Below are positions 19,794 through 28,881 of a stretch of DNA of 64,000 nucleotides, piece by piece. This stretch comes from Bradyrhizobium semiaridum (GTDB lineage Bacteria > Pseudomonadota > Alphaproteobacteria > Rhizobiales > Xanthobacteraceae), in assembly GCF_020329505.1 (NCBI RefSeq), contig NZ_JAGKJJ010000026.1, forward strand, positions 1 through 64,000, in the 5' to 3' direction. Made by a program: the position numbers and the translations under genes. Below the pieces are notes generated by a model. That model saw only the letters and a program-made list of their open reading frames with translations, was not told the origin of the DNA and ran no database searches. The stretch's first letter is position 1. The number at the start of each line of letters is the position of its first letter.

Positions 19794-20113
19794 CTGAAGC
19801 CTCCACGGTTCTCGTGTTCGCGAGATCGCGGCGCGGCTCGGCGTCCAAATTTTCGGCAGCGTCGCATCGTCGCGGTCACAGCTTGGGAACCGCCATGCGA
19901 AATCCTTGCCAGCGGCGCGCCGCTACCGTGGCAGTGCCGCGCCATCAATCGCGACGTCGCGGAAGCATCTGGCGCAGGCCGCGAATTTGCGTTGGGTGAT
20001 GATGGCCGCGTGCTCCGTCGGAGGCGGTGACGCCGATCGCCGGCGGCATCTCCATTGAGCAAACGCTGCCCGGAGCTTGAGCCGGCGACGCAGGCAGGCC
20101 GGCGGCAGGCTGC
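19794..20113. other. Intergenic region, no gene seen
   Basis: 320 bases between the cupin start and the GST stop. Frames here are Arg/Ser/Pro-rich shadows without protein character. The cupin promoter should lie in the first 100-150 bases. No repeat or terminator was found. Confidence 0.5.
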
Positions 20114-20776
20114 CTAATATTCGACCTCGAGCTCCTCGACATCGGCCGGCTCGGCCTTCGCCGCCGCGATCCATTCGACCATCTCGGGCATCATCATGAT
20201 GGTCGTGGCATAGGCTGCGAGCAGCGGCTCGAGCTTCACGTCGTAGGTCAGGAAGCGGGTGACGACGGGGGCGTACATCGCATCCGCCATGGTGCGGCGC
20301 GCGCCGAACAGGAACGGCCCGCCCGAGCTGGCCAGGCAGTCGCGCCAGATTGCGCAGACGCGGTCGATATCAGCCTGCGCCCGCGACCAGATCTTAAAGC
20401 CGGGAAAATGTCCCCTGAGATTGACAGGCAGCGAGGCGCGCAGCGTCGTGAAGCCGGAATGGATCTCCCCACAAATCGAGCGGCAATGCGCGCGCTGGAT
20501 CCGGTCCGCCGGCAGCAGCCCGGCCTGCGGCATGATCTCGTTGAGATACTCGGCAATCGCCAGCGTATCCCACACGGTCGCCCCCTCGTGGCGCAGGCAC
20601 GGCACCAGGATCGAGGACGACAGCAGCAACAGCTCGGCCCGCGCCGACGGATCGTCGGGTGCGGTGACGACCTCCTCGAACTCCAGCCCGGCGAATTTCG
20701 CCAGCAACCAGCCGCGCAGCGACCAGGATGAATAGTTCTTGCTGCTGATGGTGAGTGTCGTCGTCGCCATGCCCAT
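20114..20776 (-). CDS. Glutathione S-transferase family protein
   Basis: 220 residues. The N-terminal thioredoxin-like domain (TLTISSKNYSSWSLRGWLL) has Ser residues at the place of the catalytic Ser/Cys, cis-Pro in SSSILVPCLRHEG and the GSH-binding VWDTLAIAEYLNE (Glu/Asp-Ser/Thr pair modified). The C-terminal all-helical domain includes ARRTMADAMYAPVVTRFLTY, the conserved N-capping box region. Cytosolic. Substrate unknown. Start at ATG 20776 or 20770. Confidence 0.9.
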   Translation of the reverse strand: MGMATTTLTISSKNYSSWSLRGWLLAKFAGLEFEEVVTAPDDPSARAELLLLSSSILVPCLRHEGATVWDTLAIAEYLNEIMPQAGLLPADRIQRAHCRSICGEIHSGFTTLRASLPVNLRGHFPGFKIWSRAQADIDRVCAIWRDCLASSGGPFLFGARRTMADAMYAPVVTRFLTYDVKLEPLLAAYATTIMMMPEMVEWIAAAKAEPADVEELEVEY

Positions 20777-20939
20777 GCCTCACGCGTGAACGCCTGCCCG
20801 CCTCCTGCGGCCCGCTGACGTGCCCAGGAGCCGGGAGATCGGCCAATTTCGCAGCAAGCCACATGCCAATTTGCCGGGCAGCCCGCCCTCACTCTGGCGT
20901 CGATATTGCATAGCAAGGGCCTGCCGGGGGTGGATGCGT

Positions 20940-22163
20940 ATGATGTCGATGCTGTACCAAGCCTACCAGAACCACGCGGATATCACGGCGCCATGGCGGA
21001 CCGGGGCCGCGGCGGCGCTGAAATACCTCAATCTGCTGCCGCAAAGCACCTCGGGGCGGGCGTTCGGCCGGCTCGCGGCGGCACTCGAGCTGATTTCGCG
21101 CTCCACCCTGACTTACGCCCGGCCGGATTACGGCATCGATAGCGTGACCGTCGGCAACCGGGACCTGGAGGTGACCGAGGAGATCGCCTACGCGACGCCG
21201 TTCGGCTCGCTGCTGCACTTCAAGAAGATCGACGCGCCGGAGCAGCCGCGGCTGTTGCTGGTGGCGCCGATGTCCGGCCATTTCGCGACGCTGCTGCGCG
21301 GCACGGTGAAGACGCTGCTGCAGGACCACGACGTCTACATCACCGACTGGCACAATCCGCGCGACATCCCGCGCGAGGAAGGCCGCTTCGGCCTCGAGGA
21401 CTACACCGACCACCTGATCGAATTCCTCGGCCAGCTCGGCCCGCGCGCCCACATGGTCGCGATCTGCCAGCCCTCGGTGTCGGCGCTGGCGGCGGCAGCG
21501 ATCATGTCGGAGGACAACCACCCGGCGCGGCCGGCCTCGCTGACGCTGATGGCCGGGCCGATCGACACCCGGATCCAGCCGACCAAGGTCAACCAGTTCG
21601 CCACCAGCAAGCCGATCAAATGGTTCGAGGACAATCTGATCAACTACGTGCCGGTGCAATGCAAGGGCGCGCTGCGCAAGGTCTATCCCGGCTTCGTGCA
21701 GCTCACCGCCTTCGTGTCGATGAACCTCGAGCGTCACATCAAGCAGCACATCGAGCTCGCGCGCCATCTGGCCAGCGGCGAGACCGAGAAGGCCGAAGTG
21801 ATCAAGACCTTCTACGACGAGTATTTCGCCGTGATGGACCTGCCCGCGGAGTTCTACATCGAGACCGTCCGCGACGTGTTCCAGGAACACCTGTTGCCGC
21901 AAGGCAGACTGATGCACCGCGGCCGCCCGGTGAACCCGGCCGCGATCCGGCGCATGGGCCTGATGACGGTGGAAGGCGAGAAGGACGACATCTGCTCGAT
22001 CGGCCAGACGCTGGCGGCGCAGGACCTCTGCACCGGCGTGCGCACCTATCGCAAGGTGCACCACATGCAGGCCGGCGTCGGCCATTACGGCGTGTTCTCC
22101 GGCAAGCGCTGGAACAATGAGATCTACCCGCTGCTGCGCGATTTCGTGCATGTGAATTCGTAA
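20940..22163 (+). CDS. phaZ: Intracellular polyhydroxyalkanoate (PHB) depolymerase
   Basis: Mobilises stored polyhydroxybutyrate granules by thiolysis or hydrolysis. 407 residues from ATG 20940. The active-site Cys is in AICQPSVSALAAAA (about C176), the Cys-containing nucleophile elbow of cytosolic PhaZ enzymes. The C-terminal half (PVQCKGALRKVYPGF to VHHMQAGVGHYGVFSGKRW) is the PHB_depo_C domain with the catalytic His in GVGHYG. ATG 20940 or 20943 lies after a weak GGGGGTGG; the earlier ATG 20934 is possible. Monocistronic, followed by a palindromic element. Confidence 0.93.
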   Translation: MMSMLYQAYQNHADITAPWRTGAAAALKYLNLLPQSTSGRAFGRLAAALELISRSTLTYARPDYGIDSVTVGNRDLEVTEEIAYATPFGSLLHFKKIDAPEQPRLLLVAPMSGHFATLLRGTVKTLLQDHDVYITDWHNPRDIPREEGRFGLEDYTDHLIEFLGQLGPRAHMVAICQPSVSALAAAAIMSEDNHPARPASLTLMAGPIDTRIQPTKVNQFATSKPIKWFEDNLINYVPVQCKGALRKVYPGFVQLTAFVSMNLERHIKQHIELARHLASGETEKAEVIKTFYDEYFAVMDLPAEFYIETVRDVFQEHLLPQGRLMHRGRPVNPAAIRRMGLMTVEGEKDDICSIGQTLAAQDLCTGVRTYRKVHHMQAGVGHYGVFSGKRWNNEIYPLLRDFVHVNS

Positions 22164-22203
22164 AGGGACGGCGGCACTCTTTCTTCGTCATTGCGAAGCC
22201 CTG

Positions 22204-22293
22204 GTAGCCCGGATGAAGCGAAGCGCAGTCCGGGGCCGATGCTCGCCGCGAGAGAGGGGGACCCCGGATTGCGCTGCGCTCCATCCGGGCTAC
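22204..22293. repeat. GTAGCCCGGATG inverted repeat
   Basis: GTAGCCCGGATGAAGCGAAG, continuing to CCGGGG, pairs with CCCCGG...GCGCTCCATCCGGGCTAC at the far end, an imperfect stem of about 30 bp with a 25-base loop. It lies downstream of phaZ. Elements of this GTAGCCCGGATG type are frequent in Bradyrhizobium and other proteobacteria. Confidence 0.85.
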
Positions 22294-22381
22294 GAAAGAC
22301 GGCTGGCCACGCCTGTTCCCGCGCAGTAGTGTCTCCGCCACGACGACCCCCGCCCGAAGAATCGTCCAGGGAGAAACCTCC

Positions 22382-23170
22382 ATGCGCGCCGCCTGCCGCA
22401 CTCTTGCGCTCGCCTTCCTCGCCGCCCTCGCCTTCGCGTCGGCCGCCTCCGCTGCCGAGGTCCATGTCATGATCTCGGGCGGGCTGACCGCGGCCTACAA
22501 GGCGCTGGTGCCGGAGTTCGAGCGCAAGACCGGGCACAAGGTGGTTACCGCCTATGGGCCGTCGATGGGCACCACGACCAATGCGATCCCGGTGCGGCTG
22601 GAGCGCGGCGAGCCGGCCGACGTGCTGATCATGGTCGGCTATGCGCTGGGCGACCTGATCAAGCAGGGCAAGGTGGTGGCCGACAGCCGCGTCGACCTCG
22701 TCAAGTCGCCGATCGGGATCGCGGTCCAATCAGGCACGCCGAAGCCGGACATCTCTTCGGCCGACACCGTCAAGCAGGCGCTGCTGGCGGCGAAGACCAT
22801 CGCCTATTCCGACAGCGCCAGCGGCGTCTACGTCTCGACCGAGATGTTCGCCAAGCTCGGCATCGCCGACCAGATGAAAGGCAAGGCGCGGATGATCCCG
22901 GCGACACCGGTCGGCGAGATCGTGGCGCACGGCGAGGCCGAAATCGGCTTCCAGCAGATCTCCGAGCTGAAGCCGGTCGCCGGCATCGACATCGTCGGCC
23001 CGCTGCCGGAGCCGCTGCAGAAGATCACGGTGTTCTCCGCCGGCATCGCCAAGGTCTCGAAGGAGCCGGACGCCGGCAAGGCGCTGATCAGCTTCCTCGC
23101 CTCGCCCGACGCCCGCCACGCGCTGGTCAAGAGCGGGCTCGATCCGATTCCATCGGGCGCGACGCATTGA
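22382..23170 (+). CDS. ModA-like periplasmic substrate-binding protein (orphan)
   Basis: 262-residue periplasmic type II binding protein of the molybdate/anion group (SBP_bac_11). A signal peptide ends FASAASA. The mature part has VHVMISGGLTAAYKALVPEF, GEPADVLIMVGYALGDL, KSPIGIAVQSG and ELKPVAGIDIVGPLPEPLQ, the usual ModA-family layout. No modB/modC lies nearby and the usual ModA binding residues cannot be confirmed by eye, so the ligand may not be molybdate. The ribosome binding site is AGGGAGAA. It converges with the kinase gene. Confidence 0.87.
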   Translation: MRAACRTLALAFLAALAFASAASAAEVHVMISGGLTAAYKALVPEFERKTGHKVVTAYGPSMGTTTNAIPVRLERGEPADVLIMVGYALGDLIKQGKVVADSRVDLVKSPIGIAVQSGTPKPDISSADTVKQALLAAKTIAYSDSASGVYVSTEMFAKLGIADQMKGKARMIPATPVGEIVAHGEAEIGFQQISELKPVAGIDIVGPLPEPLQKITVFSAGIAKVSKEPDAGKALISFLASPDARHALVKSGLDPIPSGATH

Positions 23171-23197
23171 TTGCGTCAACTACGCGAGCTCTTGCCC

Positions 23198-23249
23198 CGT
23201 CATCTTGAGGTGCGAGCCTCTTCGGCAAGGCTCGCACCTCAGGATGACG
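23198..23249. repeat. CGTCATCTTGAGGTGCGAGCC hairpin between convergent genes
   Basis: A 21-base arm at 23198-23218 is matched by its inverse at 23229-23249 with one mismatch and a 10-base loop. Placed between two convergent stops (23170 and 23277), it may serve as a bidirectional transcript-end hairpin. Confidence 0.87.
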
Positions 23250-23276
23250 GAGAGAGAGCTGGGACGGGTTCACCAG

Positions 23277-25013
23277 CTACCGCCAATGATGCGCGCCGTA
23301 GGCGAGCAGCAGCACGATCACCATCCCCAGCAGCAGCGTCGTCGACTTCCAGAACAGCACCGGGTTGCGCTCGATCAGCGGGGTCGATGACGTCGCGAGA
23401 TATTTTGCGTTGGGATTGCGCAGGTCGAACAGGAACTCGGAAAAGCTGTCGTAGCGCTTCAGCGGATTGGGGTGTACGGCGCGCTCCAGCGTGCGGTCGA
23501 CCCAGATCGGGATGTCGCGGCCGCCATGCGCGGCCGGGCTGTAGACCAGCCGGCTGAAATCCGCCGGGGTGCGGGCGCGCGCGATCTGCGCGCCGTAGGG
23601 CAGCCGCCCGGTCAGCATCTGGTAGGTGACGACGCCGAGCGAGAACAGGTCGGAGCGCGGCGTGCCCGGTCCGTCCAGGAAATATTCCGGCGCGGTGTAT
23701 TGCTGGGTGCCGAGAATCTCCTCGCCGCCCGACGGCGCGGCGTCGGCGACGCCCGCGATCCGGGTCGAGCCGAAATCGATGATCTTCACCGTGCCGGTGC
23801 GATCGATCATGATGTTGTCGGGCCTGACATCCTGATGCAGCATCTCCTTGCGGTGGAAGGCCCGCAGTCCCCTCGCGATCTGCTCGGTGATGTCGCGCAC
23901 CGTCTCCAGCGCCGGAACGGGATGGTCGATCATCCACTGCGTCAGGGTCTGGCCGTCGACATATTCGGTCGCGACATAGAGGAAATTGCGCCGGCGCTGC
24001 GGCAGCCAGGGTTTCAGCACATGCGGGCTGTCGATCCGTTTCGCAACCCACTCCTCCATCATGAAGCGCTTCAGATAGGCCGGATCGTCGCGCAGATCGA
24101 TCGATGGGATCTTGATGGTGACGGTGGTGCCGGAGTCCTCGTCGACCGCGAGATAGATGTGGCTGCGGTGCGAGGCGTGCAGCTCGCGGACGATGCGATA
24201 GCCGTCGAAGCGCATGCGCGCCTCGAGCAGCGGCGGCACCGGCAACTCGGTGGGCTGGCCGAACACCTCGCCGGCATCGCCGTCGGGCAGTTCGTCGATG
24301 CGGATGATCTGCGCGGTGAGATTGTCCGGGCTGCCGCGCTCGAACGCCTGTCCGACGATCGACCGCGCCGCTTGGTCGAGATCGTCGCCGCCGTCCTGGA
24401 TGAGCTTGGCGAGCTGGCGCGGCGGGACATGCTCGTAGATCCCGTCGGTGACGAGAAGAAACGTGTCGCCCCGCTCCAGCCGGACATTCTGGTAGTCGAT
24501 CTCGAGCTGCGGGTTCACGCCGAGCGCGCGGCCGAGGTAGCTCTGCTGCGAGGAGATCACGACGCGATGATCGTTGGTCAATTGCTCGAGGCTGCTGCCG
24601 GCGAGGCGGTAGATCCTCGAGTCGCCGACATGAAACAGATGTGCCGTGGTCGACCTGATGACCATGGCGCTCAGCGTGCAGACATAGCCCCTGTCCTTGT
24701 CATACGGGTTCTGGCTGCGCCGCGTCTGCGCGTGCAGCCAGGAATTGGTCGCCTCCAGCACGCGCTGCGCCGAGGTCTTCACCGACCAGGATTCCGAGGT
24801 GCAGTAATAGTCGGTGAGAAAGCCCTTGACCGCGGATTCGGCCGCGACGCGGCCGACGCTGCTGGATGAGATGCCGTCGGCCAGCACCACCGCGATGCCC
24901 TTCAGGCCGAGCAGCGGCTCCTCGGGGATCAGCACGCCGTGGAAATCCTGATTGGCGTCCTTGCGGCCCCTATCAGAGAATTGCCCGACCGATATTTTCA
25001 GCGCGCGCGGCAT
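23277..25013 (-). CDS. Fused PP2C phosphatase / Ser-Thr protein kinase, membrane-anchored
   Basis: 578 residues. Residues about 8-245 are a PP2C phosphatase with all metal motifs: RGRKDANQDF, VVLADGIS, HVGDSRIYRL, LLVTDGIYE and SPDNLTA. Residues about 270-530 are a Hanks-type kinase: beta-3 Lys in VTIKIPS, catalytic loop HQDVRPDN (Arg replaces the usual Lys), IIDFGS as the DFG motif, and TAPEYF as the APE motif. The Gly-rich loop is missing (RELHASHRSHIYLAV). The C-terminus has one membrane helix (LLLGMVIVLLLAYGA), so both domains face the cytosol. It lies 59 bases after the formate/nitrite channel gene on the same strand, suggesting the pair acts in nitrogen or anion uptake control. Confidence 0.92.
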   Translation of the reverse strand: MPRALKISVGQFSDRGRKDANQDFHGVLIPEEPLLGLKGIAVVLADGISSSSVGRVAAESAVKGFLTDYYCTSESWSVKTSAQRVLEATNSWLHAQTRRSQNPYDKDRGYVCTLSAMVIRSTTAHLFHVGDSRIYRLAGSSLEQLTNDHRVVISSQQSYLGRALGVNPQLEIDYQNVRLERGDTFLLVTDGIYEHVPPRQLAKLIQDGGDDLDQAARSIVGQAFERGSPDNLTAQIIRIDELPDGDAGEVFGQPTELPVPPLLEARMRFDGYRIVRELHASHRSHIYLAVDEDSGTTVTIKIPSIDLRDDPAYLKRFMMEEWVAKRIDSPHVLKPWLPQRRRNFLYVATEYVDGQTLTQWMIDHPVPALETVRDITEQIARGLRAFHRKEMLHQDVRPDNIMIDRTGTVKIIDFGSTRIAGVADAAPSGGEEILGTQQYTAPEYFLDGPGTPRSDLFSLGVVTYQMLTGRLPYGAQIARARTPADFSRLVYSPAAHGGRDIPIWVDRTLERAVHPNPLKRYDSFSEFLFDLRNPNAKYLATSSTPLIERNPVLFWKSTTLLLGMVIVLLLAYGAHHWR

Positions 25014-25030
25014 CGCTCGTGTTCATGGCC

Positions 25031-25060
25031 GATGGATCTCTCCTGAAGGAGAGACCCATC
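25031..25060. other. Hairpin between channel and kinase genes
   Basis: GATGG-TCTCTCC and GGAGAGA-CCATC pair around TGAA, with one mismatch. It lies in the 59-base gap between the channel stop and the kinase start and could attenuate or stabilise the mRNA. No T-run follows. Confidence 0.5.
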
Positions 25061-25072
25061 CGCCCGCGCAGA

Positions 25073-25891
25073 TCAAGCCGCGAGCCGCTGGCGCTTCGGT
25101 GCCGTCTTCACGTGGGTGGTGTAGAGCGTCAGCCCGGTGAAGGCGAGACCGCCGACGAGGTTGCCGACCACGGTCGGGATCTCGTTCCAGATCAAATAAT
25201 CCATAATGGTGAAGTGACCGCCGAGCAGGAGGCCGGACGGGAACAGGAACATGTTCACGATCGAATGCTCGAAGGTCATGTAGAAGAACAGCATGATCGG
25301 CATCCACATCGCGATCACCTTGCCGCTCACGGTGGTCGAGATCATTGCGCCGACCACGCCGGCCGAGACCATCCAGTTGCACAGCATGCCGCGGATGAAC
25401 AGCGTCAGCATGCCGGCCGCGCCATGCGCCGCATAGCCGACGGTGCGGCTCTCGCCGATGGTGCCAATCACCTGCCCGACCTTGTCCGGCGGCGAGGAGA
25501 AGCCGAAGGTGAACACGATCGACATCATCACCGCGACCGTGAAGGCGCCGGCGAAATTGCCGATGAAGACGAGGCCCCAGTTGCGCAGCACACCGCCCAG
25601 CGTGACGCCGGGGCGCTTGTCGATCAAGGCGAGCGGCGCCAGCACGAACACGCCGGTCAAAAGATCGAAGCCGAACAGATAAAGCATGCAGAAGCCGACC
25701 GGAAACAGCGCCGCGCCGACGATCGAGACGCCGGTGTTGACGTTGATGGTCACCGCGAAGGCAGCCGCCAGCGCCAGGATCGCGCCCGCCATATAGGCGC
25801 GGATCACGGTGTCGCGGGTCGACATGAAGATCTTGGATTCGCCGGCGTCGACCATCTTGGTGACGAATTCTGACGGTGCGAGATAGGCCAT
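25073..25891 (-). CDS. Formate/nitrite transporter family channel
   Basis: 272-residue FNT-family pentameric channel for formate, nitrite or a related monovalent anion. Six membrane helices are visible. The loops carry FNT features: FGFDLLTGVFVLAPL in helix 2, NWGLVFIGNFAGA, RGMLCNWMVSAGV, and FFYMTFEHSIVNMFLFP with the conserved His pore residue region. ATG 25891 has AGGGGA upstream; the open frame to 25996 is longer but not protein-like. The kinase/phosphatase gene follows it, probably in one transcript. Confidence 0.93.
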   Translation of the reverse strand: MAYLAPSEFVTKMVDAGESKIFMSTRDTVIRAYMAGAILALAAAFAVTINVNTGVSIVGAALFPVGFCMLYLFGFDLLTGVFVLAPLALIDKRPGVTLGGVLRNWGLVFIGNFAGAFTVAVMMSIVFTFGFSSPPDKVGQVIGTIGESRTVGYAAHGAAGMLTLFIRGMLCNWMVSAGVVGAMISTTVSGKVIAMWMPIMLFFYMTFEHSIVNMFLFPSGLLLGGHFTIMDYLIWNEIPTVVGNLVGGLAFTGLTLYTTHVKTAPKRQRLAA

Positions 25892-26476
25892 TTCGTAAAG
25901 TCCCCTTTGCGCAATCGGGCCGCCCCGGCTGCATGCCGGAGTCGACGCAGGTTGGTTGAAATGCTCGTCGGTTCCGGGAACGCATGCCGCGATCACGCCG
26001 CCGAGCGGCGGCTACAACACCGGAGCAACAGCCGGTGCGCGATCAGGGCGGGAATCCACAGGCTTCGCGGAGAAATGGTCTCGACGATGGCTCGCTGCGC
26101 CCTGGCAGGGCGCGTGATCCCCTCACCTCCGCCAGCACTGGCTTCGGCAATCCGGAGGACGGCAAGTCGTCATTGACTGATGCTGGTAAAAGCAATCGAC
26201 ATGCCAACGCGGCGGACCCGAAAGCCCTTGAAACAATTAGGCTTTGCTATCCGGTCCGGGCGGCGCCGCGAACCGATGGCGTGGATTTATGCAGATTGCA
26301 CAGATGTCACCCAGCGCGGCCCGCCAAATAACAGGTGTCGTCCTGGCAAAGGCCAGGACCCATTACCCCAGTCGCTTGATGCTGCGCGACGGTGGCGCCG
26401 CATCACGCTTTCAATCAAATTCGGTGGTTATGGTCCTGGCTTTCGCCAGGACGACGGGCGGGGAGGAGCTGCGCCC
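25892..26476. other. Intergenic region with one long inverted repeat, no gene
   Basis: 585 bases upstream of the channel gene and downstream of the next binding-protein gene. It contains the GTCCTGG palindrome set (26337-26456). Reading frames across it are not protein-like. The channel promoter should lie in about 25895-26000; I found no convincing FNR/FixK or NtrC site. Confidence 0.5.
26337..26456. repeat. GTCGTCCTGG ... CCAGGACGAC inverted repeat
   Basis: The outer ends GTCGTCCTGGC and GCCAGGACGAC are inverse copies. Each arm is also a small hairpin (TCCTGGCAAAGGCCAGGA and TCCTGGCTTTCGCCAGGA). The interior also pairs in part. Dispersed palindrome, no coding role. Confidence 0.82.
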
Positions 26477-27274
26477 CTACTTCGTCCCGGTGCGGATCGG
26501 GGCGTCCTTCAGGCCGTTGTTGTCATAGGCCTTGCGCAGCGTGCCGTTCGTGGTGGCGTCCGTCATGAATTTGCTGGCGAAGGCTGCCGCGAGCGGATGG
26601 TTGAGCGGGACCGCGACCGCGGTGACGGTCTGCTTGAAGGTCTCGTCGAGCACACGCGTGCCCGGAATCTTCTTCGCCATTGCGTTGAGCTGGTCGCGCG
26701 ACAAGGCGAAGGCGTCGATCTCGCCACTCTTCAGCAGATTGAAGATCTCGTCATAGGTCTGATAGCCCGTCACCTTGGCACGTTTGAGGTGCGCGATCGC
26801 GCCGCGCATGGTCGTGGTGTTGTTGACGGCGGCGACCTTGACGCCGTCCTGATCGAGCGTCGCAAAGTTCGTGATCGTCGAGCCCGGCTTGACGATGAAG
26901 GTCGCGTCCGCAACCTCGTAGATCGGCCCGAATGTCATCCTGATCTCGCGTTCGGGGTCCTTGGGCAGGAAGGTGATGTCCCAGGTGTTCTTGGCCGCGG
27001 CGTCGGTGATCTGGCCGGAATTCTGGTGCACGACGTATTCGACGGGCACGCCGAGCTGCGCCGCCATCTCGCGGCCGAGATCGACGGGAACGCCGGCATA
27101 CCCGTTCTCGGTCCTGGTCGACCAGAACGCGCCGCCCGCCGGGCTGATCGCGATCGCAACCCGGAGCTTTCCGGTCGGCGCGATCTCATCCCTGAGGGCA
27201 TCGGCATGGGCAGGCATGGCCATCATCATCACTCCGAGAACGAGGCCAGCCAGACGCGACAGTCGAACGGACAT
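26477..27274 (-). CDS. Amino-acid-type ABC substrate-binding protein (orphan)
   Basis: 265-residue periplasmic type II binding protein (SBP_bac_3). The signal peptide is residues 1-25 (VMMMAMPAHADA). The mature part has GKLRVAIAISPAGGAFWSTR, GVPVDLGREMAAQLGVPVEYV, and the second-lobe signature VKVAAVNNTTTMRGAI. No permease gene is adjacent, so it must serve a transporter elsewhere or act in sensing. Start ATG 27274. Confidence 0.9.
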   Translation of the reverse strand: MSVRLSRLAGLVLGVMMMAMPAHADALRDEIAPTGKLRVAIAISPAGGAFWSTRTENGYAGVPVDLGREMAAQLGVPVEYVVHQNSGQITDAAAKNTWDITFLPKDPEREIRMTFGPIYEVADATFIVKPGSTITNFATLDQDGVKVAAVNNTTTMRGAIAHLKRAKVTGYQTYDEIFNLLKSGEIDAFALSRDQLNAMAKKIPGTRVLDETFKQTVTAVAVPLNHPLAAAFASKFMTDATTNGTLRKAYDNNGLKDAPIRTGTK

Positions 27275-27412
27275 CGGACTTCCTCCACGCCGGGTCTTCG
27301 GCCCGGCCGTTGCTTGATCCGGTGTCTTGTAGACCAGCCCGGCAGGAGGAACCAGCGGCCAAGCCCCGCATTTGCGAACGGCTGTCCGGCGCAGCGGCGC
27401 TTCACATTGCGG

Positions 27413-28405
27413 TCAGCCCGCCGCGCCGGACAGCACCTCGCGCGCCAGCGCGTAGCTGTTGACGACGACGCCCTCGCCCATCTCGGCAAGCCGAGCGTCC
27501 ATCCGCGTCATGCCCGAGGCGAATGCCGGCAGCACGTGCTCCATCCACCGTCCGGCGAGCGCGTGCAGGCTCGTCTCGCTGACATTGCCGAGCGCGTAGT
27601 CGCGCGGGAAGCCATATTCGAGCGGCACGCACGTGCCGTCCGGCTCGATCACCAGCGGCGAGACCGCATCGCTGATGCGCAGCGGCACTTGCCGGTCCGT
27701 GCACGCCATGATCTGGCGCAATCCGCCGCAGGTTGCGACGTCGACCTGGATCGTGAGCTGGCAACCGACGGCACGCTGCAGCCGCAAGCACTCGACCAGC
27801 GCGGCAGAGGCCTCGATCTCGTCGGGAACGTCATCGGCGAGGCCGGCTGCACGGCCGGACGCTTCGAGCGGATGAATCTGCAGCAGCTGCGCGCCGCTGG
27901 CGAGCGCAAACTCCACCGCCCATTCGATCTGATGCACGTTCCACATCGTCAGCGTGAATACCAGGCCGAGCGTGATGCCGCTGTCACGTACCATCGCAAG
28001 CCGATCGCCAAGCCGGCGGAACGCCCCCGCCTGCGCCCGCATCCGGTCGTGATCTTCGGGCATGCCGTCGATGCTGACCGCCAGCTGGTCGAGCAGGCCG
28101 GTCACCGCGTTGAGGCGCGAGGGGGTGATCGCAAGCCCGTTCGACACGAGCTGCGTGCGCATGCCTGCCGCCTTGGCCGCCGCCAGCAACCGCGGCAGCG
28201 GCTGATACATGAAAGGTTCGCCGCCAGATACCGAGACGACGTCATAGCCGAGCGTCGCCGCCTCACCGAGGACGCGCGTGACGAGCTCCGGCGGAAGCTC
28301 GTCACCCGCTTCGGGCGAGGAGTCCGAATAGCAATGCAAACAACGCAGATTACATCGCCTGGTCGGATGTATCTGGACGATCCTTGCGGACCGGATGAAG
28401 CCCAC
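27413..28405 (-). CDS. Radical SAM protein with twitch-like C-terminus
   Basis: 330 residues. The 4Fe-4S/SAM motif is Cys-x3-Cys-x2-Cys in RRCNLRCLHCYSD (C18, C22, C25), followed by the SAM-binding VSVSGGEPF. The C-terminal PLVIEPDGTCVPLEYGFPRDYALGNVSETSL resembles the start of a SPASM/twitch extension, with five Cys in residues about 225-290 that could hold a second cluster. The start is GTG 28405, one base after the stop of the 101-residue gene, with no strong ribosome site, so translation is probably coupled. The substrate is unknown. Peptide or protein modification is the best guess from the twitch-like tail and the small partner gene. Confidence 0.85.
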   Translation of the reverse strand: MGFIRSARIVQIHPTRRCNLRCLHCYSDSSPEAGDELPPELVTRVLGEAATLGYDVVSVSGGEPFMYQPLPRLLAAAKAAGMRTQLVSNGLAITPSRLNAVTGLLDQLAVSIDGMPEDHDRMRAQAGAFRRLGDRLAMVRDSGITLGLVFTLTMWNVHQIEWAVEFALASGAQLLQIHPLEASGRAAGLADDVPDEIEASAALVECLRLQRAVGCQLTIQVDVATCGGLRQIMACTDRQVPLRISDAVSPLVIEPDGTCVPLEYGFPRDYALGNVSETSLHALAGRWMEHVLPAFASGMTRMDARLAEMGEGVVVNSYALAREVLSGAAG

Positions 28406-28406
28406 G

Positions 28407-28712
28407 CTAGCGCTCGCGCGCGGAGCCTGCCTGGAAGCCGACGTCGAACCCGTCGACGGGCCCGATTCCCTTCGGGAACACCCACACGCCGGGGATCTTG
28501 TCGTGCTTGAGCAGTGTTCCCAGGAATTTCAGCAGGGCATCCGGTTTGACATGCCATGTCCCCCATCCGCCATCGGGATCCGGGATGCCCTTGGGGAAGA
28601 ATTCGACCAGATTGACGCCGTCGTGCTCGATATCGATGAGTTTGGCCAGGTCCTGCTTCGTCCATCGCTGGGCGAGCAAATCAGATCCACGCAGTTTGTT
28701 TCGAGCTGACAT
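28407..28712 (-). CDS. 101-residue protein coupled to radical SAM gene
   Basis: Not recognised. 101 residues, no Cys, no signal peptide, rich in Trp, Lys, Gly and Asp. It contains two similar segments, EFFPKGIPDPDGGWGTWHV (about residues 37-55) and VWVFPKGIGPVDGFDVGF (about 76-93), joined by a helix (KPDALLKFLGTLLKHDKIP). The ATG has a strong GGAGG. The radical SAM gene begins 1 base after its stop. It could be the radical SAM substrate, a recognition partner, or an unrelated co-regulated protein. It does not look like a PqqD-type RRE domain. Confidence 0.75.
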   Translation of the reverse strand: MSARNKLRGSDLLAQRWTKQDLAKLIDIEHDGVNLVEFFPKGIPDPDGGWGTWHVKPDALLKFLGTLLKHDKIPGVWVFPKGIGPVDGFDVGFQAGSARER

Positions 28713-28726
28713 CTGATGCCTCCAAG

Positions 28727-28781
28727 GCTGCTCGGCATGTGAAATAAATTTGCAATGATATCTAAGGAATGGCCGAGTAGC
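28727..28781 (-). promoter_or_regulatory. Inverted repeat in the leader of the 101-residue gene
   Basis: GCTGCTCGGC (28727-28736) and GCCGAGTAGC (28772-28781) are inverse copies (9 of 10). They bracket an AT-rich stretch and start just upstream of the GGAGG of the 101-residue gene. It could be an operator or an mRNA hairpin close to the ribosome site. Confidence 0.45.
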
Positions 28782-28881
28782 GACATCTTACTATACAACC
28801 CAAAATGGTCAACGTTCCATCGCCCTGGCCTCGGAGCCGGGCGCGCGGCATTATGCCCTGCGAAATAATCGCGAAGTGTGA

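Noticed and set aside
28407..28712. 101-residue protein as a PqqD-like recognition element
   Set aside because: Lacks the winged-helix pattern of PqqD (compare 42656-42964). It shares only small size and adjacency to a radical SAM gene.
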